From the NCBI RefSeq assembly GCF_028993635.1, contig NZ_CP118631.1:4092001-4156000 (forward strand): a DNA stretch of 64,000 nucleotides, read 5' to 3'. The notes under the pieces are model-generated. The model saw only the letters and a list, made by a program, of their open reading frames with translations. It was not told where the DNA came from and made no database searches. Every line of letters starts with the position of its first letter. The first letter of the stretch is position 1. The DNA is from Mucilaginibacter sp. SJ. Lineage in GTDB: Bacteria; Bacteroidota; Bacteroidia; Sphingobacteriales; Sphingobacteriaceae. A program made the position numbers and the translations under genes. Below are positions 8,509 through 16,953 of the stretch, piece after piece.

Positions 8509-10620
8509 ATGAAAGATATTAAAGATTCTAAATCAGAAAATCCAAGACCTATCCGTAAAATTGTGAACAAGAAGCCCTCACCAAAACCGCCCAAATTCAA
8601 TATCATGTGGCTATATGGTATTGTTATTTTGGCCTTTTTATTGATTCCGGCCTTGTTAAACGGCGGATCGGGCAAACCGGTTACTTTCCAGGAATTTGAG
8701 GCAAACATGCTTCGTACAAATGATGTTCAAAAAATTGTAGCTTATAAAAGCGGCGACCTGGTAATGGCCGATGTTTATATTAAGCAGCAAAGTTTGTCAA
8801 AACCATATTTTGTTAATAACACCTCTAAAGAAAAAAACTTTTTTAATACAAGTACCAGCAGCGGTCCGCAGTTTACTTTTACAGATGCATCATATGAGAG
8901 CCTGAAAAAGTCAATTGCCGATGCTCAAAAAGATGTACCTGATGATCAAAAAGTATCATTGCAATTTGAACAGGGACATGAAAGCCTGTTATCAAACTGG
9001 CTGGTACAAGGCGTTATCATGGTGATATTATTTGCCGGTGTATGGATCTTTATTATGCGCCGCATGAGCGGTGGTTCGGGCGGCGGCCCGGGCGGCCAGA
9101 TCTTTAACATCGGTAAGTCAAAAGCTACCCTGTTTGATAAAGAGGCCCAGGTAACCGTTACATTTAATGACGTTGCCGGTTTGGAAGAAGCCAAACAGGA
9201 AGTAATGGAGATTGTGGATTTCCTTAAAAATCCTAAGAAATATACTAATCTGGGTGGTAAAATTCCTAAAGGAGCGCTGTTGGTAGGTTCGCCGGGTACC
9301 GGTAAAACCTTGTTAGCCAAAGCTGTTGCTGGCGAAGCGCAAGTACCTTTCTTCTCACTTTCGGGCTCTGACTTTGTGGAGATGTTTGTTGGTGTGGGTG
9401 CTTCACGGGTACGTGACTTGTTCCGCCAGGCAAAAGATAAAGCGCCATGTATCATCTTTATCGATGAGATCGATGCTATCGGTCGTGCCCGTGGTAAAAA
9501 CAATATCGTAGGCGGTAATGATGAGCGCGAAAACACCCTGAACCAATTACTGGTTGAGATGGATGGTTTCGGTACCGATTCGGGTATTATCATCCTGGCT
9601 GCTACTAACCGCCCTGATGTACTGGATTCAGCTTTATTGCGTCCGGGACGTTTCGACAGGCAGGTGTCTATCGATAAACCGGATTTGATTGGTCGTGAGC
9701 AGATTTTCAAAGTTCACCTGAAACCTATCAAATTATCTGATGGTGTTGATGCCAAAAAATTATCGGCCCAAACCCCTGGTTTTGCCGGTGCCGAAATAGC
9801 CAACGTTTGTAATGAGGCTGCGCTGATTGCCGCCCGTAAAAACAAAGAGTCGGTTGATATGACCGATTTCCAGGATGCCATTGACCGTGTTATCGGTGGT
9901 TTAGAGAAGAAAAACAAGATCATCTCCCCGGAAGAAAAACGCATTGTTGCTTACCACGAAGCGGGCCACGCTATTGCTGGCTGGTTCCTGGAACATGCCG
10001 ATCCATTGGTTAAAGTATCAATTGTCCCTCGTGGTGTTGCTGCCTTAGGTTATGCGCAATATCTGCCAAAAGAGCAGTTTTTGTATACTACCGAGCAATT
10101 GCTTGACGAAATGAGCGTATCAATGGGGGGCCGTGTTGCCGAAGATATCGTTTTCGGTAAAATTTCTACCGGTGCACTGAGCGATTTGGAGCGTATCACC
10201 AAACTTGCTTATGCCATGACCAAGATTTATGGCATGAACGATAGCGTTGGTAACGTATCATTCTATGATCCGCAGGGCGAGTACCAGTTTAACAAACCAT
10301 ACTCAGATACTACGGCCGAAATGATTGACGCTGAAGTACGAAAGCTGGTCGATGTGGTTTATCAAAAAACCAAAGACTTGCTGAATGCTAAACGTGATGG
10401 CCTTGAAAAGATAGCTCAGAAGTTACTTGAAAAAGAAGTGTTGTTCCAAAGTGATCTGGAAGAGATCCTGGGTAAGCGTCCGTTTGACGAACGTACAACT
10501 TATGATAAGTTTGTAAACGGCGAAGCCGCGTTAAATCCGGATGTGGATAACAATGCTATTCCCGACTCGCTGACTAATCCTGAACTTTCAAGAATAGAGA
10601 GCGAAGATCCGAAACTTTAA
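8509..10620 (+). CDS. ftsH: ATP-dependent zinc metalloprotease FtsH
   Basis: This membrane-anchored AAA+ protease degrades misassembled membrane proteins and short-lived regulators. The order is: basic cytoplasmic N-tail (1-30), TM1 (about 32-50), a periplasmic domain of about 110 residues, TM2 (about 165-183), and a Gly-rich linker. The AAA module has Walker A GSPGTGKT (260-267), Walker B IIFIDE (315-320) and the second region of homology near 368-383. The M41 protease domain has the zinc site HEAGH (483-487). The N-tail is longer than in E. coli, as is usual for Bacteroidota, and 703 residues is normal there. A terminator follows the stop. Confidence 0.97.
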   Translation: MKDIKDSKSENPRPIRKIVNKKPSPKPPKFNIMWLYGIVILAFLLIPALLNGGSGKPVTFQEFEANMLRTNDVQKIVAYKSGDLVMADVYIKQQSLSKPYFVNNTSKEKNFFNTSTSSGPQFTFTDASYESLKKSIADAQKDVPDDQKVSLQFEQGHESLLSNWLVQGVIMVILFAGVWIFIMRRMSGGSGGGPGGQIFNIGKSKATLFDKEAQVTVTFNDVAGLEEAKQEVMEIVDFLKNPKKYTNLGGKIPKGALLVGSPGTGKTLLAKAVAGEAQVPFFSLSGSDFVEMFVGVGASRVRDLFRQAKDKAPCIIFIDEIDAIGRARGKNNIVGGNDERENTLNQLLVEMDGFGTDSGIIILAATNRPDVLDSALLRPGRFDRQVSIDKPDLIGREQIFKVHLKPIKLSDGVDAKKLSAQTPGFAGAEIANVCNEAALIAARKNKESVDMTDFQDAIDRVIGGLEKKNKIISPEEKRIVAYHEAGHAIAGWFLEHADPLVKVSIVPRGVAALGYAQYLPKEQFLYTTEQLLDEMSVSMGGRVAEDIVFGKISTGALSDLERITKLAYAMTKIYGMNDSVGNVSFYDPQGEYQFNKPYSDTTAEMIDAEVRKLVDVVYQKTKDLLNAKRDGLEKIAQKLLEKEVLFQSDLEEILGKRPFDERTTYDKFVNGEAALNPDVDNNAIPDSLTNPELSRIESEDPKL

Positions 10621-10637
10621 TTTTTAAATTATAACAC

Positions 10638-10672
10638 AAAGCCACCGGCAAAGCTGGTGGCTTTGCTTTTTT
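10638..10672 (+). terminator. ftsH terminator touching the next start codon
   Basis: AAAGCCACC (10638-10646) pairs with GGTGGCTTT (10656-10664) and is followed by GCTTTTTT. The T-tract ends four bases before the ATG of the LUD gene at 10677, so that gene must be read by read-through or from a promoter inside the hairpin. Confidence 0.85.
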
Positions 10673-10676
10673 AGTT

Positions 10677-11315
10677 ATGAGGGATATCACTACATCAAAA
10701 GAAAAACTGCTTAAAAAAATCAGGAAAGCACTTTTGGAGAAAAGGGATAATCCATACCCTCAACTGGAAGACCAGCCCCTTTATCCTGCAACGGATGAAA
10801 TGCCCGAGGTAGTCTTCGCCGAACAGTTTACCAACGTAGCAGGCCAGTTTGTTTTTTGTGAGGATGAGCTGCAATTTATTGAAAACCTGCTTACCCTTGC
10901 CGAAGAACGTAAATGGCACAAAATTTACTGCTGGGAACCTAAGTTGCAGGAGATCCTGAACCAGTTTGAATACCCGCACTACGAAACTGATAAAGATTTT
11001 GAACAAGCCGAAGTTGGGTTTACCCTTTGCGAGGCTTTGATTGCCCGTAACGGCAGTATTTTGCTTTCAAACGGTAACATGGCCGGCCGCAGGTTAAGCA
11101 TCTATCCATCGGTGCATATTGTGCTGGCTTACACTTCGCAAATGGTTATGGACTTGAAAGATGGTTTTAAACTCATCAAAACCAAATATGGCAACCAACT
11201 GCCATCCATGATCAGCACGGTAACCGGCCCAAGCCGTACCGCTGACATTGAGAAAACACTGGTATTAGGCGCCCATGGCCCTAAAGAGCTTTTTGTTTTT
11301 ATGCTGGAAGGCTGA
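10677..11315 (+). CDS. LUD-domain protein (LutC/YkgG family)
   Basis: The 212-residue protein carries the LUD (DUF162) domain over about residues 80-211. Family features are the segment LCEALIARNGSILLSNG, the conserved GRR and PSVHIV stretch, and TGPSRTADIEKTLVLGAHGP, which forms the glycine-rich C-terminal site. LutC-type proteins belong to lactate-utilisation complexes, but no lutA or lutB is next to it. In Bacteroidota this stand-alone form commonly sits beside ftsH. Its own biochemical role is not established, so lactate use should not be assumed. Confidence 0.85.
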   Translation: MRDITTSKEKLLKKIRKALLEKRDNPYPQLEDQPLYPATDEMPEVVFAEQFTNVAGQFVFCEDELQFIENLLTLAEERKWHKIYCWEPKLQEILNQFEYPHYETDKDFEQAEVGFTLCEALIARNGSILLSNGNMAGRRLSIYPSVHIVLAYTSQMVMDLKDGFKLIKTKYGNQLPSMISTVTGPSRTADIEKTLVLGAHGPKELFVFMLEG

Positions 11316-11329
11316 CCGCTGATTTTTTT

Positions 11330-11456
11330 GATTACGATGATTTCGCTGATTTTTTCTGAAGTGCGATTTTTCGATTAGAGATTGATCTGATTTTTGCACC
11401 ATCTGATTGCTGTTCCTTTCGCCTTTAACCTTTATCCTTTCACCTCTCTCCTCTCA
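11330..11456. repeat. Low-complexity intergenic repeat ending in CCTTTNN heptamers
   Basis: The gap after the LUD gene begins with TGATTTTT-type words (11319-11395) and ends with six consecutive 7-base units: CCTTTCG, CCTTTAA, CCTTTAT, CCTTTCA, CCTCTCT, CCTCTCA (11415-11456). The last unit includes the stop codon of the metallophosphoesterase gene. I see no gene here. Confidence 0.65.
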
Positions 11457-12539
11457 AAACAGCTCTTCCAAACCACATTCCTCCAATACTATTCGTTCAC
11501 TTTGATTTAGCTTGTTGTATTCCCATTTAACGAGGCGGATGTGGCCATCTGAGATTTCGATGCCTGTGATATCGCCATCATCGTAACAACAGCAGCCGCT
11601 GTTGAAATAGCTTGGATCGCATGCGCTAAAATCGGGAGCCACATCACCCTTCACTTGCCGGTTAAAGATCTGTTTATTTAGTTCATCGGCCAGGTTATCG
11701 TCTCCGGCTTTCCTTGCTTTCGCGATATCGTTATACAGTTTTTCGAGGTGGGTTAATGACCTGAATACCGGCTGATGTGTGTGCCCGGTTATCAGCAGCG
11801 TGTTTTTTTGCCTCTGGCTCCATTCATACATAATGCGGTTATGATCTGTTTTGAGCAGGTCATTATTTGCCGGGGTATTTATATTTACCTTCAGATATGC
11901 CTGGAAAGGTGCCCAGACATTGGATACAAACCATTTACTGAACCAGTTGCCGTCGCTTTGCAAATCGCCCTGGTGGCCATGCGTCATGAATATATTTAGT
12001 GGTTTATCATTAACTGTTGTTTGCAATACCGCTCCTTCATAGATCTTAATTACTTCATCATAAATTTGCTTTAATCCAACTGCCGCTAAAGGGTCATTGT
12101 CCCAAAACAGATCATGGTTGCCAAATATTTTCATGAATTCTTTACGTTGTATGAACCGTTTCTCGCTTTCAAATGTGACTTTGTTATGCTTTTTTATGGT
12201 GATGAACAGGTTTTCCCAAAGTTCCTCACTATCGCCAAGATTGATGTAGAAAAATTGCTGATCGTGGTAATAATCAAGTGCTGTAAGATAGTTTTTTTCG
12301 GCAAGGGCGAAGATATCCATATCGTCCCGCGCTCCCTTGTGTTGATCAGAAAAGATAATAAATTTACCTTTTTCTGCATCGAAAGGTATTAAAAGGCCTT
12401 TTTTACCCGACCCGGTTAGCAGGCTTTTGTATAACCGGTTCAGTGATCTGTTAACCCGTTTTTTATCTGGTCGTGACGAGAGCCTGTCGGCCAACCGGGC
12501 AACCGGCTTAGTTAACAGTTTTTGTAAAAACTTGCGCAT
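11454..12539 (-). CDS. Calcineurin-like metallophosphoesterase
   Basis: All metal-binding motifs of the calcineurin-like phosphoesterase fold are present: DQH (65-67), GD (102-103), GNHD (140-143), THGH (186-189) and GHTH (252-255). A basic, probably unstructured N-terminus (1-45) precedes the fold. There is no signal peptide, so the enzyme should be cytoplasmic. The substrate cannot be read from the sequence; relatives act on phosphodiesters, nucleotides or phosphoproteins. A short CCC run near residue 318 is unusual. The gene stands alone, and its stop codon lies in a heptamer repeat. Confidence 0.85.
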   Translation of the reverse strand: MRKFLQKLLTKPVARLADRLSSRPDKKRVNRSLNRLYKSLLTGSGKKGLLIPFDAEKGKFIIFSDQHKGARDDMDIFALAEKNYLTALDYYHDQQFFYINLGDSEELWENLFITIKKHNKVTFESEKRFIQRKEFMKIFGNHDLFWDNDPLAAVGLKQIYDEVIKIYEGAVLQTTVNDKPLNIFMTHGHQGDLQSDGNWFSKWFVSNVWAPFQAYLKVNINTPANNDLLKTDHNRIMYEWSQRQKNTLLITGHTHQPVFRSLTHLEKLYNDIAKARKAGDDNLADELNKQIFNRQVKGDVAPDFSACDPSYFNSGCCCYDDGDITGIEISDGHIRLVKWEYNKLNQSERIVLEECGLEELF

Positions 12540-12689
12540 AACTTTTTAACGTATGATATAGTGTATTGTGTTGTAAGTTGACAGTTACTTTTACCGTGTT
12601 TAAACGGGATATAATACAGTGAAATAACGGATAGGTTGTTTTATTATAATTAGTTAGATTAGGCCTGATTTAAAGACACCCTAAATTAT

Positions 12690-13061
12690 ATGGAACCTAT
12701 TGACTTAAAAACAGCCAGGGAAATGGTAGCCCGCTACAAGCAAACCCGAAAAGCGGTTATTGACAAACATCATGAAGTTAATGATACGGAATCGACATGG
12801 CTCCCGATAGACAAACTGAAGGAATTTATTAATAATCTGCCGTCGGAAGCTACTGGAGTTAGGATACATTTTGGAGTGCATGATGCGGATCATAAAGATG
12901 CACCGCATCAAACATCGGTTGCCATAGTTGGTACAGTGGCAGGGAAAGGTGTGGATCAGCATATAGATGCTATACAGAGTGATGATGTGGCAAGCCTGGC
13001 GATAAGTGGGTTAGCTGCTTTAAAATCAAGCAAGGATTGCCCCCCAACGTGCCAATCCTGA
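12690..13061 (+). CDS. Conserved hypothetical protein, 123 aa
   Basis: I do not recognise a named family, although proteins of this look are common in Sphingobacteriaceae. The protein is soluble and has no signal peptide. It opens with a helix (residues 6-30), then has WLPIDKLKEFINNLP and RIHFGVHDADH. It ends in a CPPTC pair that could bind a metal or form a disulfide. It lies 47 bases upstream of the membrane protein/histidine kinase/response regulator genes and on the same strand, so it may be co-transcribed with them. Confidence 0.75.
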   Translation: MEPIDLKTAREMVARYKQTRKAVIDKHHEVNDTESTWLPIDKLKEFINNLPSEATGVRIHFGVHDADHKDAPHQTSVAIVGTVAGKGVDQHIDAIQSDDVASLAISGLAALKSSKDCPPTCQS

Positions 13062-13080
13062 TAAATTTGTAGGCTGCATG

Positions 13081-13107
13081 AATGCTATTATATATTATTT
13101 TAGCATT
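13081..13107 (+). promoter_or_regulatory. Hairpin upstream of the sensor operon
   Basis: AATGCTA (13081-13087) and TAGCATT (13101-13107) form a 7-bp stem around an all-AT loop, directly before the ATG at 13109. The placement favours 13109 over 13082 as the start of the next gene and could control its translation. Confidence 0.4.
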
Positions 13108-13108
13108 C

Positions 13109-13762
13109 ATGCTTGATTCCCTTTATTATGTAATGTTTGTGGCGGCTTTTATATGCTGTATATTCACATATAAGTCGCTTGACAAAAATTTTAAATGGTT
13201 TTTACCCTTTTTAGCTTTTGGGGTATTTTATAATTATCCGGCTATTTTTCAACTGCTTATTATTAACCATACCAACGCTTGGTGTAATAACTTCAATGAC
13301 ATACTGGAGTTTATTTGTTATACAATGTTCATCATGTCATTTGATGATCGGGCAAAACGAAAAAAACATGTATATATAGCAGCGGGTGTTATTATTGGGT
13401 TAACGCTTATTGATATATTTTTCATTCAGGGTTTTTGGCATAGAGCAACCATCGCGATAGTTATACAGAATATATTTGGCCTTTGGCTTGTTTGTGATTA
13501 TTACTATAGATTATTGAATGATGATAATGACGAATACATAGAATTAATATCACACCCCCCGTTTTTGGCGATAACGGGGATTTTTTTCTATTATTTGGCA
13601 ATGACATTTTATTACTCTTGTTTTAGCTTCATGGTGTATAAAAACAATTATCATTTTTATCTGATAGCAATAACATTGTTAGATCTTAACTCATTAATGC
13701 TATACGGCCTATTTTCATTTTCCTTTATATGCTTTTTCAGGAAGAACAATTTATCCTCATAA
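13109..13762 (+). CDS. Polytopic membrane protein, probable sensory partner of the kinase
   Basis: The protein has 217 residues from ATG 13109; an earlier in-frame ATG at 13082 would add nine. Six or seven hydrophobic helices fill almost the whole chain, with a short acidic loop (NDDNDEY) in the middle. I do not recognise the family. Its 3' end overlaps the histidine kinase gene by 34 bases, and that kinase has only a single N-terminal TM helix. The membrane input domain may thus be encoded as a separate polypeptide. The codon use is AT-rich compared with the neighbours. Confidence 0.75.
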   Translation: MLDSLYYVMFVAAFICCIFTYKSLDKNFKWFLPFLAFGVFYNYPAIFQLLIINHTNAWCNNFNDILEFICYTMFIMSFDDRAKRKKHVYIAAGVIIGLTLIDIFFIQGFWHRATIAIVIQNIFGLWLVCDYYYRLLNDDNDEYIELISHPPFLAITGIFFYYLAMTFYYSCFSFMVYKNNYHFYLIAITLLDLNSLMLYGLFSFSFICFFRKNNLSS

Positions 13763-14559
13763 TAATAGCGGGTACTGCTTTATTGCTTCTGTTAGGGGTG
13801 TTCATGGTTAGCTTTATGCTCATGTACCAAAAAAAACAGAATAAAAACCTGCTTGAACGCGAAAATTTGAAAGCTTCATTTAAACAGGAAATGCTTAAAA
13901 CGCAGATAGAGATCCAGGAGCAAACACTAAACGATATAAGCCGCGAGATCCATGATAATATTACCCAGGTGTTATCATTTGTGAAATTGAACCTGGGCCT
14001 GCTTAACAATAGCCTTGATGATGAAAAAAAAGCCCGTGTAAATGAGAACCGCGAACTGGTTTCGCAAACCATTAATGATTTGAGGCACCTTTCAAAAAGC
14101 ATGAGCTTTGAGCATATCAGCTCACAGGGGCTTATAAAAACCCTCGAAACCGAAACCGAACGTTTAACCCGCAGCGGTATCATCAATGTTATTTTTGCCG
14201 TTGAAGGTGATGTATATAGTTTAGGCGAGCAGCGCGAACTGGTGATATTCCGGATCTTCCAGGAAGCGATAAATAATACTTTGAAATACGCTAAGGCAGC
14301 TAACCTTAAAATCGGTTTGTATTATACTGCACAAATGTTTAATTTGCTCATCGAAGATGATGGTGCTGGTTTCAATACCGAAAAGGTTGATAATAAGGGC
14401 GGTTCGGGATTGCGGAACATTGAAAACAGGGCAGCTTTAGTAGGCGCGGACGTAATTATTGCCAGCTCGCCTGGTAAGGGTTGCCAGATAAAATTGTCGT
14501 TCAATCCCCTGGTACAACAAATTTATGCTAAAGGAACCCATTCAAATAGCCTTAGTTGA
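13729..14559 (+). CDS. Sensor histidine kinase, NarX/LytS-like HisKA_3 type
   Basis: The 276-residue kinase has one TM helix (about 9-32), a coiled-coil linker and a HisKA_3 dimerisation helix with REIHDNITQVL, giving phospho-acceptor His75. A C-terminal HATPase_c domain has the N box around EAINNTLKYA, the G1 box DDGAGF and the G2 box GGSGLRNI. It overlaps the gene before it by 34 bases and the response regulator after it by 35, so translation of the three is probably coupled. The stimulus is unknown. Confidence 0.92.
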   Translation: MLFQEEQFILIIIAGTALLLLLGVFMVSFMLMYQKKQNKNLLERENLKASFKQEMLKTQIEIQEQTLNDISREIHDNITQVLSFVKLNLGLLNNSLDDEKKARVNENRELVSQTINDLRHLSKSMSFEHISSQGLIKTLETETERLTRSGIINVIFAVEGDVYSLGEQRELVIFRIFQEAINNTLKYAKAANLKIGLYYTAQMFNLLIEDDGAGFNTEKVDNKGGSGLRNIENRAALVGADVIIASSPGKGCQIKLSFNPLVQQIYAKGTHSNSLS

Positions 14560-15166
14560 TGATCATAAACTCTTCAGGAGCGGTATGGCTGCTCTTGTCA
14601 CCAATTTTAAAAGATACAATATACTATTTGAGGCCGCAAACGGGCAGGAACTAATTGATACCATAAGCAAGGGCATAGTTCCTGATATCATATTGCTGGA
14701 TATCAGCATGCCTGTTATGGATGGCGTTGAAGCCGCGCAAGTGCTCAGGGCTAAATATCCCGGTGTCAGGGTCATTATATTATCCATGTTTGAAGATGCC
14801 GAGAAGGTGCTGCTCATGGTAAAAATGGGTGTTAAAGGCTATCTGCTCAAAGATTCGGAGCCTCATGAAGTTGAAGACGCCCTTTTGAAAGTTGCGCAGG
14901 GAGAGCTTTATTACCCCGAGTTTGTAACCCGTCATCTGATCACCAATTTTAACAATAAATTAGAGAATATTAAGCTCAACCCGCGCGAAATCGAATTCCT
15001 GCGCCTTACCGGCACCGAGCTTACTTATAAGGAAATTGCCGAAACCATGAACATCAGCGTACGCACCGTTGATAGCTATCGCGACCAGCTTTTTGAAAAA
15101 CTCCAGATCAAAAGCCGCGTAGGACTGGTTTTATACAGCATAAAAAATAAACTGATTGAATTGTAA
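14525..15166 (+). CDS. LuxR/NarL-family response regulator
   Basis: The receiver domain (1-125) has the acidic pair Asp12-Asp13, phospho-acceptor Asp59 in LLDISMPVMDG and the conserved Lys in YLLKD near 109. The C-terminal LuxR-type helix-turn-helix (about 145-210) reads LNPREIEFLRLTGTELTYKE and then ISVRTVDSYRDQL. The pairing with the HisKA_3 kinase just upstream is the normal one for this class. The genes overlap by 35 bases. Targets are not visible; a short inverted repeat begins at the stop codon. Confidence 0.93.
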   Translation: MLKEPIQIALVDDHKLFRSGMAALVTNFKRYNILFEAANGQELIDTISKGIVPDIILLDISMPVMDGVEAAQVLRAKYPGVRVIILSMFEDAEKVLLMVKMGVKGYLLKDSEPHEVEDALLKVAQGELYYPEFVTRHLITNFNNKLENIKLNPREIEFLRLTGTELTYKEIAETMNISVRTVDSYRDQLFEKLQIKSRVGLVLYSIKNKLIEL

Positions 15167-15189
15167 TTTGCTAAATTTATTAGCAAATT
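15165..15189. promoter_or_regulatory. AT-rich inverted repeat at the regulator stop codon
   Basis: AATTTGCTAA (15165-15174) and TTAGCAAATT (15180-15189) are perfect 10-bp arms with a 5-base loop. The element starts in the response regulator stop codon and ends six bases before the radical SAM start. It could be a weak terminator or an operator for the regulator above. Confidence 0.45.
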
Positions 15190-15195
15190 TGTTCG

Positions 15196-16266
15196 ATGTC
15201 ACATGAGGAAAATCCGGATTTTTTTAAGGGACGGGGGGCGCAGGTAAATACCCACAATAAGTTTCTGAAAAACAAGTATGTACTTGATCATATCGAGGGC
15301 ATTGATGAGCCTTTGCTTGAAAATACCAACACACAGCTTTTTGAAGAAACGCCAAAGAAAATAGTAAGCGAATCAAATAGCCCCGATTTAAGCCATATGT
15401 ATTCCATAAACCCCTACCAGGGTTGCGAACATGGCTGCATTTACTGTTATGCCCGTAACACCCATGAGTATTACGGTTTTAGCGCCGGGCTTGACTTTGA
15501 ACGAAAGATCATTATTAAACCCAATGCCCCCCAGCTGCTTGAGCAATATTTCAACAAAAAAAATTACAAGCCGGTTTGCATCATGCTCTCCGGCAATACC
15601 GATTGTTATCAGCCTATTGAACGTAAGCTTGGGATAACGCAAAAACTGCTGGAAGTTTTTTGGAAGTATAAGAACCCGGTAAGTATCATCACCAAAAACA
15701 ATGTTATACTGCGGGATATCGATTTGCTTACAGATATGGCCAGGCTGAACCTGGTGCATGTAAATATATCCATTACCTCCCTTAACGAGCAGCTGAGGCA
15801 AAAGCTGGAACCACGTACGGTAACTGCAACAGGCCGTTTGGCTGTGGTTCAAAAGCTTTCGGAAAAGGGCATCCCGGTAAGGGTAATGGCGGCACCGATC
15901 ATCCCCGGGTTAAACAGTAATGAGGTGCCTAATATCATCAAAGCCGCGGCTGACAGAGGCGCTTTAGCCGCCGGTTTTACCATGGTGAGGCTCAACGGTA
16001 GTATAGCTGAAATTTTCAGCGACTGGATCTACAAGGCTTTTCCCGATCGCGCCGATAAGGTACTGAACATGATCCGCTCGACGCATGACGGCAAGCTGAA
16101 TGACAGCGATTACGGTCGCCGGATGAGTGGTGAGGGTAAGGTAGCCGAATCTATTCACCAGATGTTCAGGATGGCTTGTAAACGCTTTATGGCCGACAGG
16201 CAGATGCCGGAATATGACTATAGCTTATTTGTGCCAAGGAAAGGGAAACAGACAAGTATGTTTTGA
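15196..16266 (+). CDS. Radical SAM protein, PA0069 family
   Basis: The 356-residue protein has the radical SAM iron-sulfur motif CEHGCIYC (Cys77, Cys81, Cys84), preceded by the family signature MYSINPYQG. After it come YARNTHEYYGF, SGNTDCYQPIE and ITKNNVILRDIDLL, as in the spore-photoproduct-lyase-like PA0069 group. These proteins are predicted to cleave SAM reductively, but their substrate is not known. The sequence is intact. It follows the regulator gene after 29 bases containing an inverted repeat, so it may be read together with the two-component genes or regulated by them. Confidence 0.88.
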   Translation: MSHEENPDFFKGRGAQVNTHNKFLKNKYVLDHIEGIDEPLLENTNTQLFEETPKKIVSESNSPDLSHMYSINPYQGCEHGCIYCYARNTHEYYGFSAGLDFERKIIIKPNAPQLLEQYFNKKNYKPVCIMLSGNTDCYQPIERKLGITQKLLEVFWKYKNPVSIITKNNVILRDIDLLTDMARLNLVHVNISITSLNEQLRQKLEPRTVTATGRLAVVQKLSEKGIPVRVMAAPIIPGLNSNEVPNIIKAAADRGALAAGFTMVRLNGSIAEIFSDWIYKAFPDRADKVLNMIRSTHDGKLNDSDYGRRMSGEGKVAESIHQMFRMACKRFMADRQMPEYDYSLFVPRKGKQTSMF

Positions 16267-16316
16267 GGGGGAGTGGTTTATGCTTAAATTGGATTTTTGA
16301 ATTTAAAGATAACGAG

Positions 16317-16489
16317 ATGGTATTGACATTAAAAAACGGAGCATCCAAAAAGGAGATTAAAGCTATTGAAAAAAGATTTTTAAGAATGCTTCGGTTGCTG
16401 GTTTTAATGCAAGGAAGTACAAAGGGGTAGTTGCTTTAAATGAAGACGCGATGGTTATTCAAGACAAATTCAGAAATGAATGGAATTGA
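16317..16489 (+). pseudogene. Frameshifted antitoxin-like small gene
   Basis: One frame opens at ATG 16317 with VLTLKNGASKKEIKAIEKRF. A second frame, starting about 16382, continues with AGFNARKYKGVVALNED and ends DKFRNEWN at TGA 16487. Together they resemble the small Bacteroidota antitoxin-like proteins that begin with a KxGxSKKEI helix and end with a Lys/Trp-rich toxin-binding tail. The two parts are out of frame, apparently through a small indel in the A/T run near 16370-16385. No toxin gene is beside it. I judge it a decayed orphan antitoxin. Confidence 0.55.
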
Positions 16490-16493
16490 GAAT

Positions 16494-16871
16494 TTAACTA
16501 ACGTTAACATTTCTATGTAGCCACCTTTCAACCATAACCCCTATCCCTACTCCAATAACATAACATAACAAATCGCTCCATAAAAAGCCCTCGCCTAAAA
16601 CGAGCCTGCCAAACCAGGTATGCCTCAGGTCATTTATCCAGGGCGCTTTGTAAAGCTGGCTAAACTCTATCGCGAAGCAAAACGCCAATGCTGCTACAAC
16701 AGTAAACATAAGGGGCTTGCTAATAAACAGGAACCGCATGATAAAGTAAACCATGGCAGCCCATAAAATATCGCCTATAAATAAAGGGATAAATTTAAAG
16801 TGACGGGATAGCAAGCCGAAGATAATGGTTGCTATTGTTAATATAAAGTAGGTTATCCTGGTTTTAGGCAT
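16494..16871 (-). CDS. DUF2809 family membrane protein
   Basis: The frame is open further upstream, but that part overlaps the zinc-ribbon gene in another frame and includes its terminator. The ATG at 16871 gives MPKTRITYFILTIATIIFGL and a 125-residue protein. It has four hydrophobic helices and the family-like segments GDILWAAMVYF and FAIEFSQLYKAPW. DUF2809 proteins are small VanZ-like membrane proteins of unknown function. The gene ends five bases from the decayed antitoxin on the other strand. Confidence 0.8.
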   Translation of the reverse strand: MPKTRITYFILTIATIIFGLLSRHFKFIPLFIGDILWAAMVYFIMRFLFISKPLMFTVVAALAFCFAIEFSQLYKAPWINDLRHTWFGRLVLGEGFLWSDLLCYVIGVGIGVMVERWLHRNVNVS

Positions 16872-16900
16872 AGAATAAATATCGGCTAAATAAATGCAAT

Positions 16901-16926
16901 AAAAAAGGCACCCATTGGGTGCCTTT
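16901..16926 (-). terminator. Terminator of the zinc-ribbon/Nif3 operon
   Basis: AAAGGCACCCA (16904-16914) is complementary to TGGGTGCCTTT (16916-16926). On the minus strand the stem runs into six T. It lies between the zinc-ribbon stop codon (16954) and the DUF2809 start. Confidence 0.85.
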
Positions 16927-16953
16927 GATATATTTAACTTTATAAATGGTTGC

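Noticed and set aside
8946..9710. 254-codon open frame antisense to ftsH
   Set aside because: It is a shadow of a highly conserved gene with biased codon use, with no signal, domain or spacing to support it.
11775..11999. Small frames opposite the metallophosphoesterase
   Set aside because: They are antisense shadows of a gene with all catalytic motifs intact.
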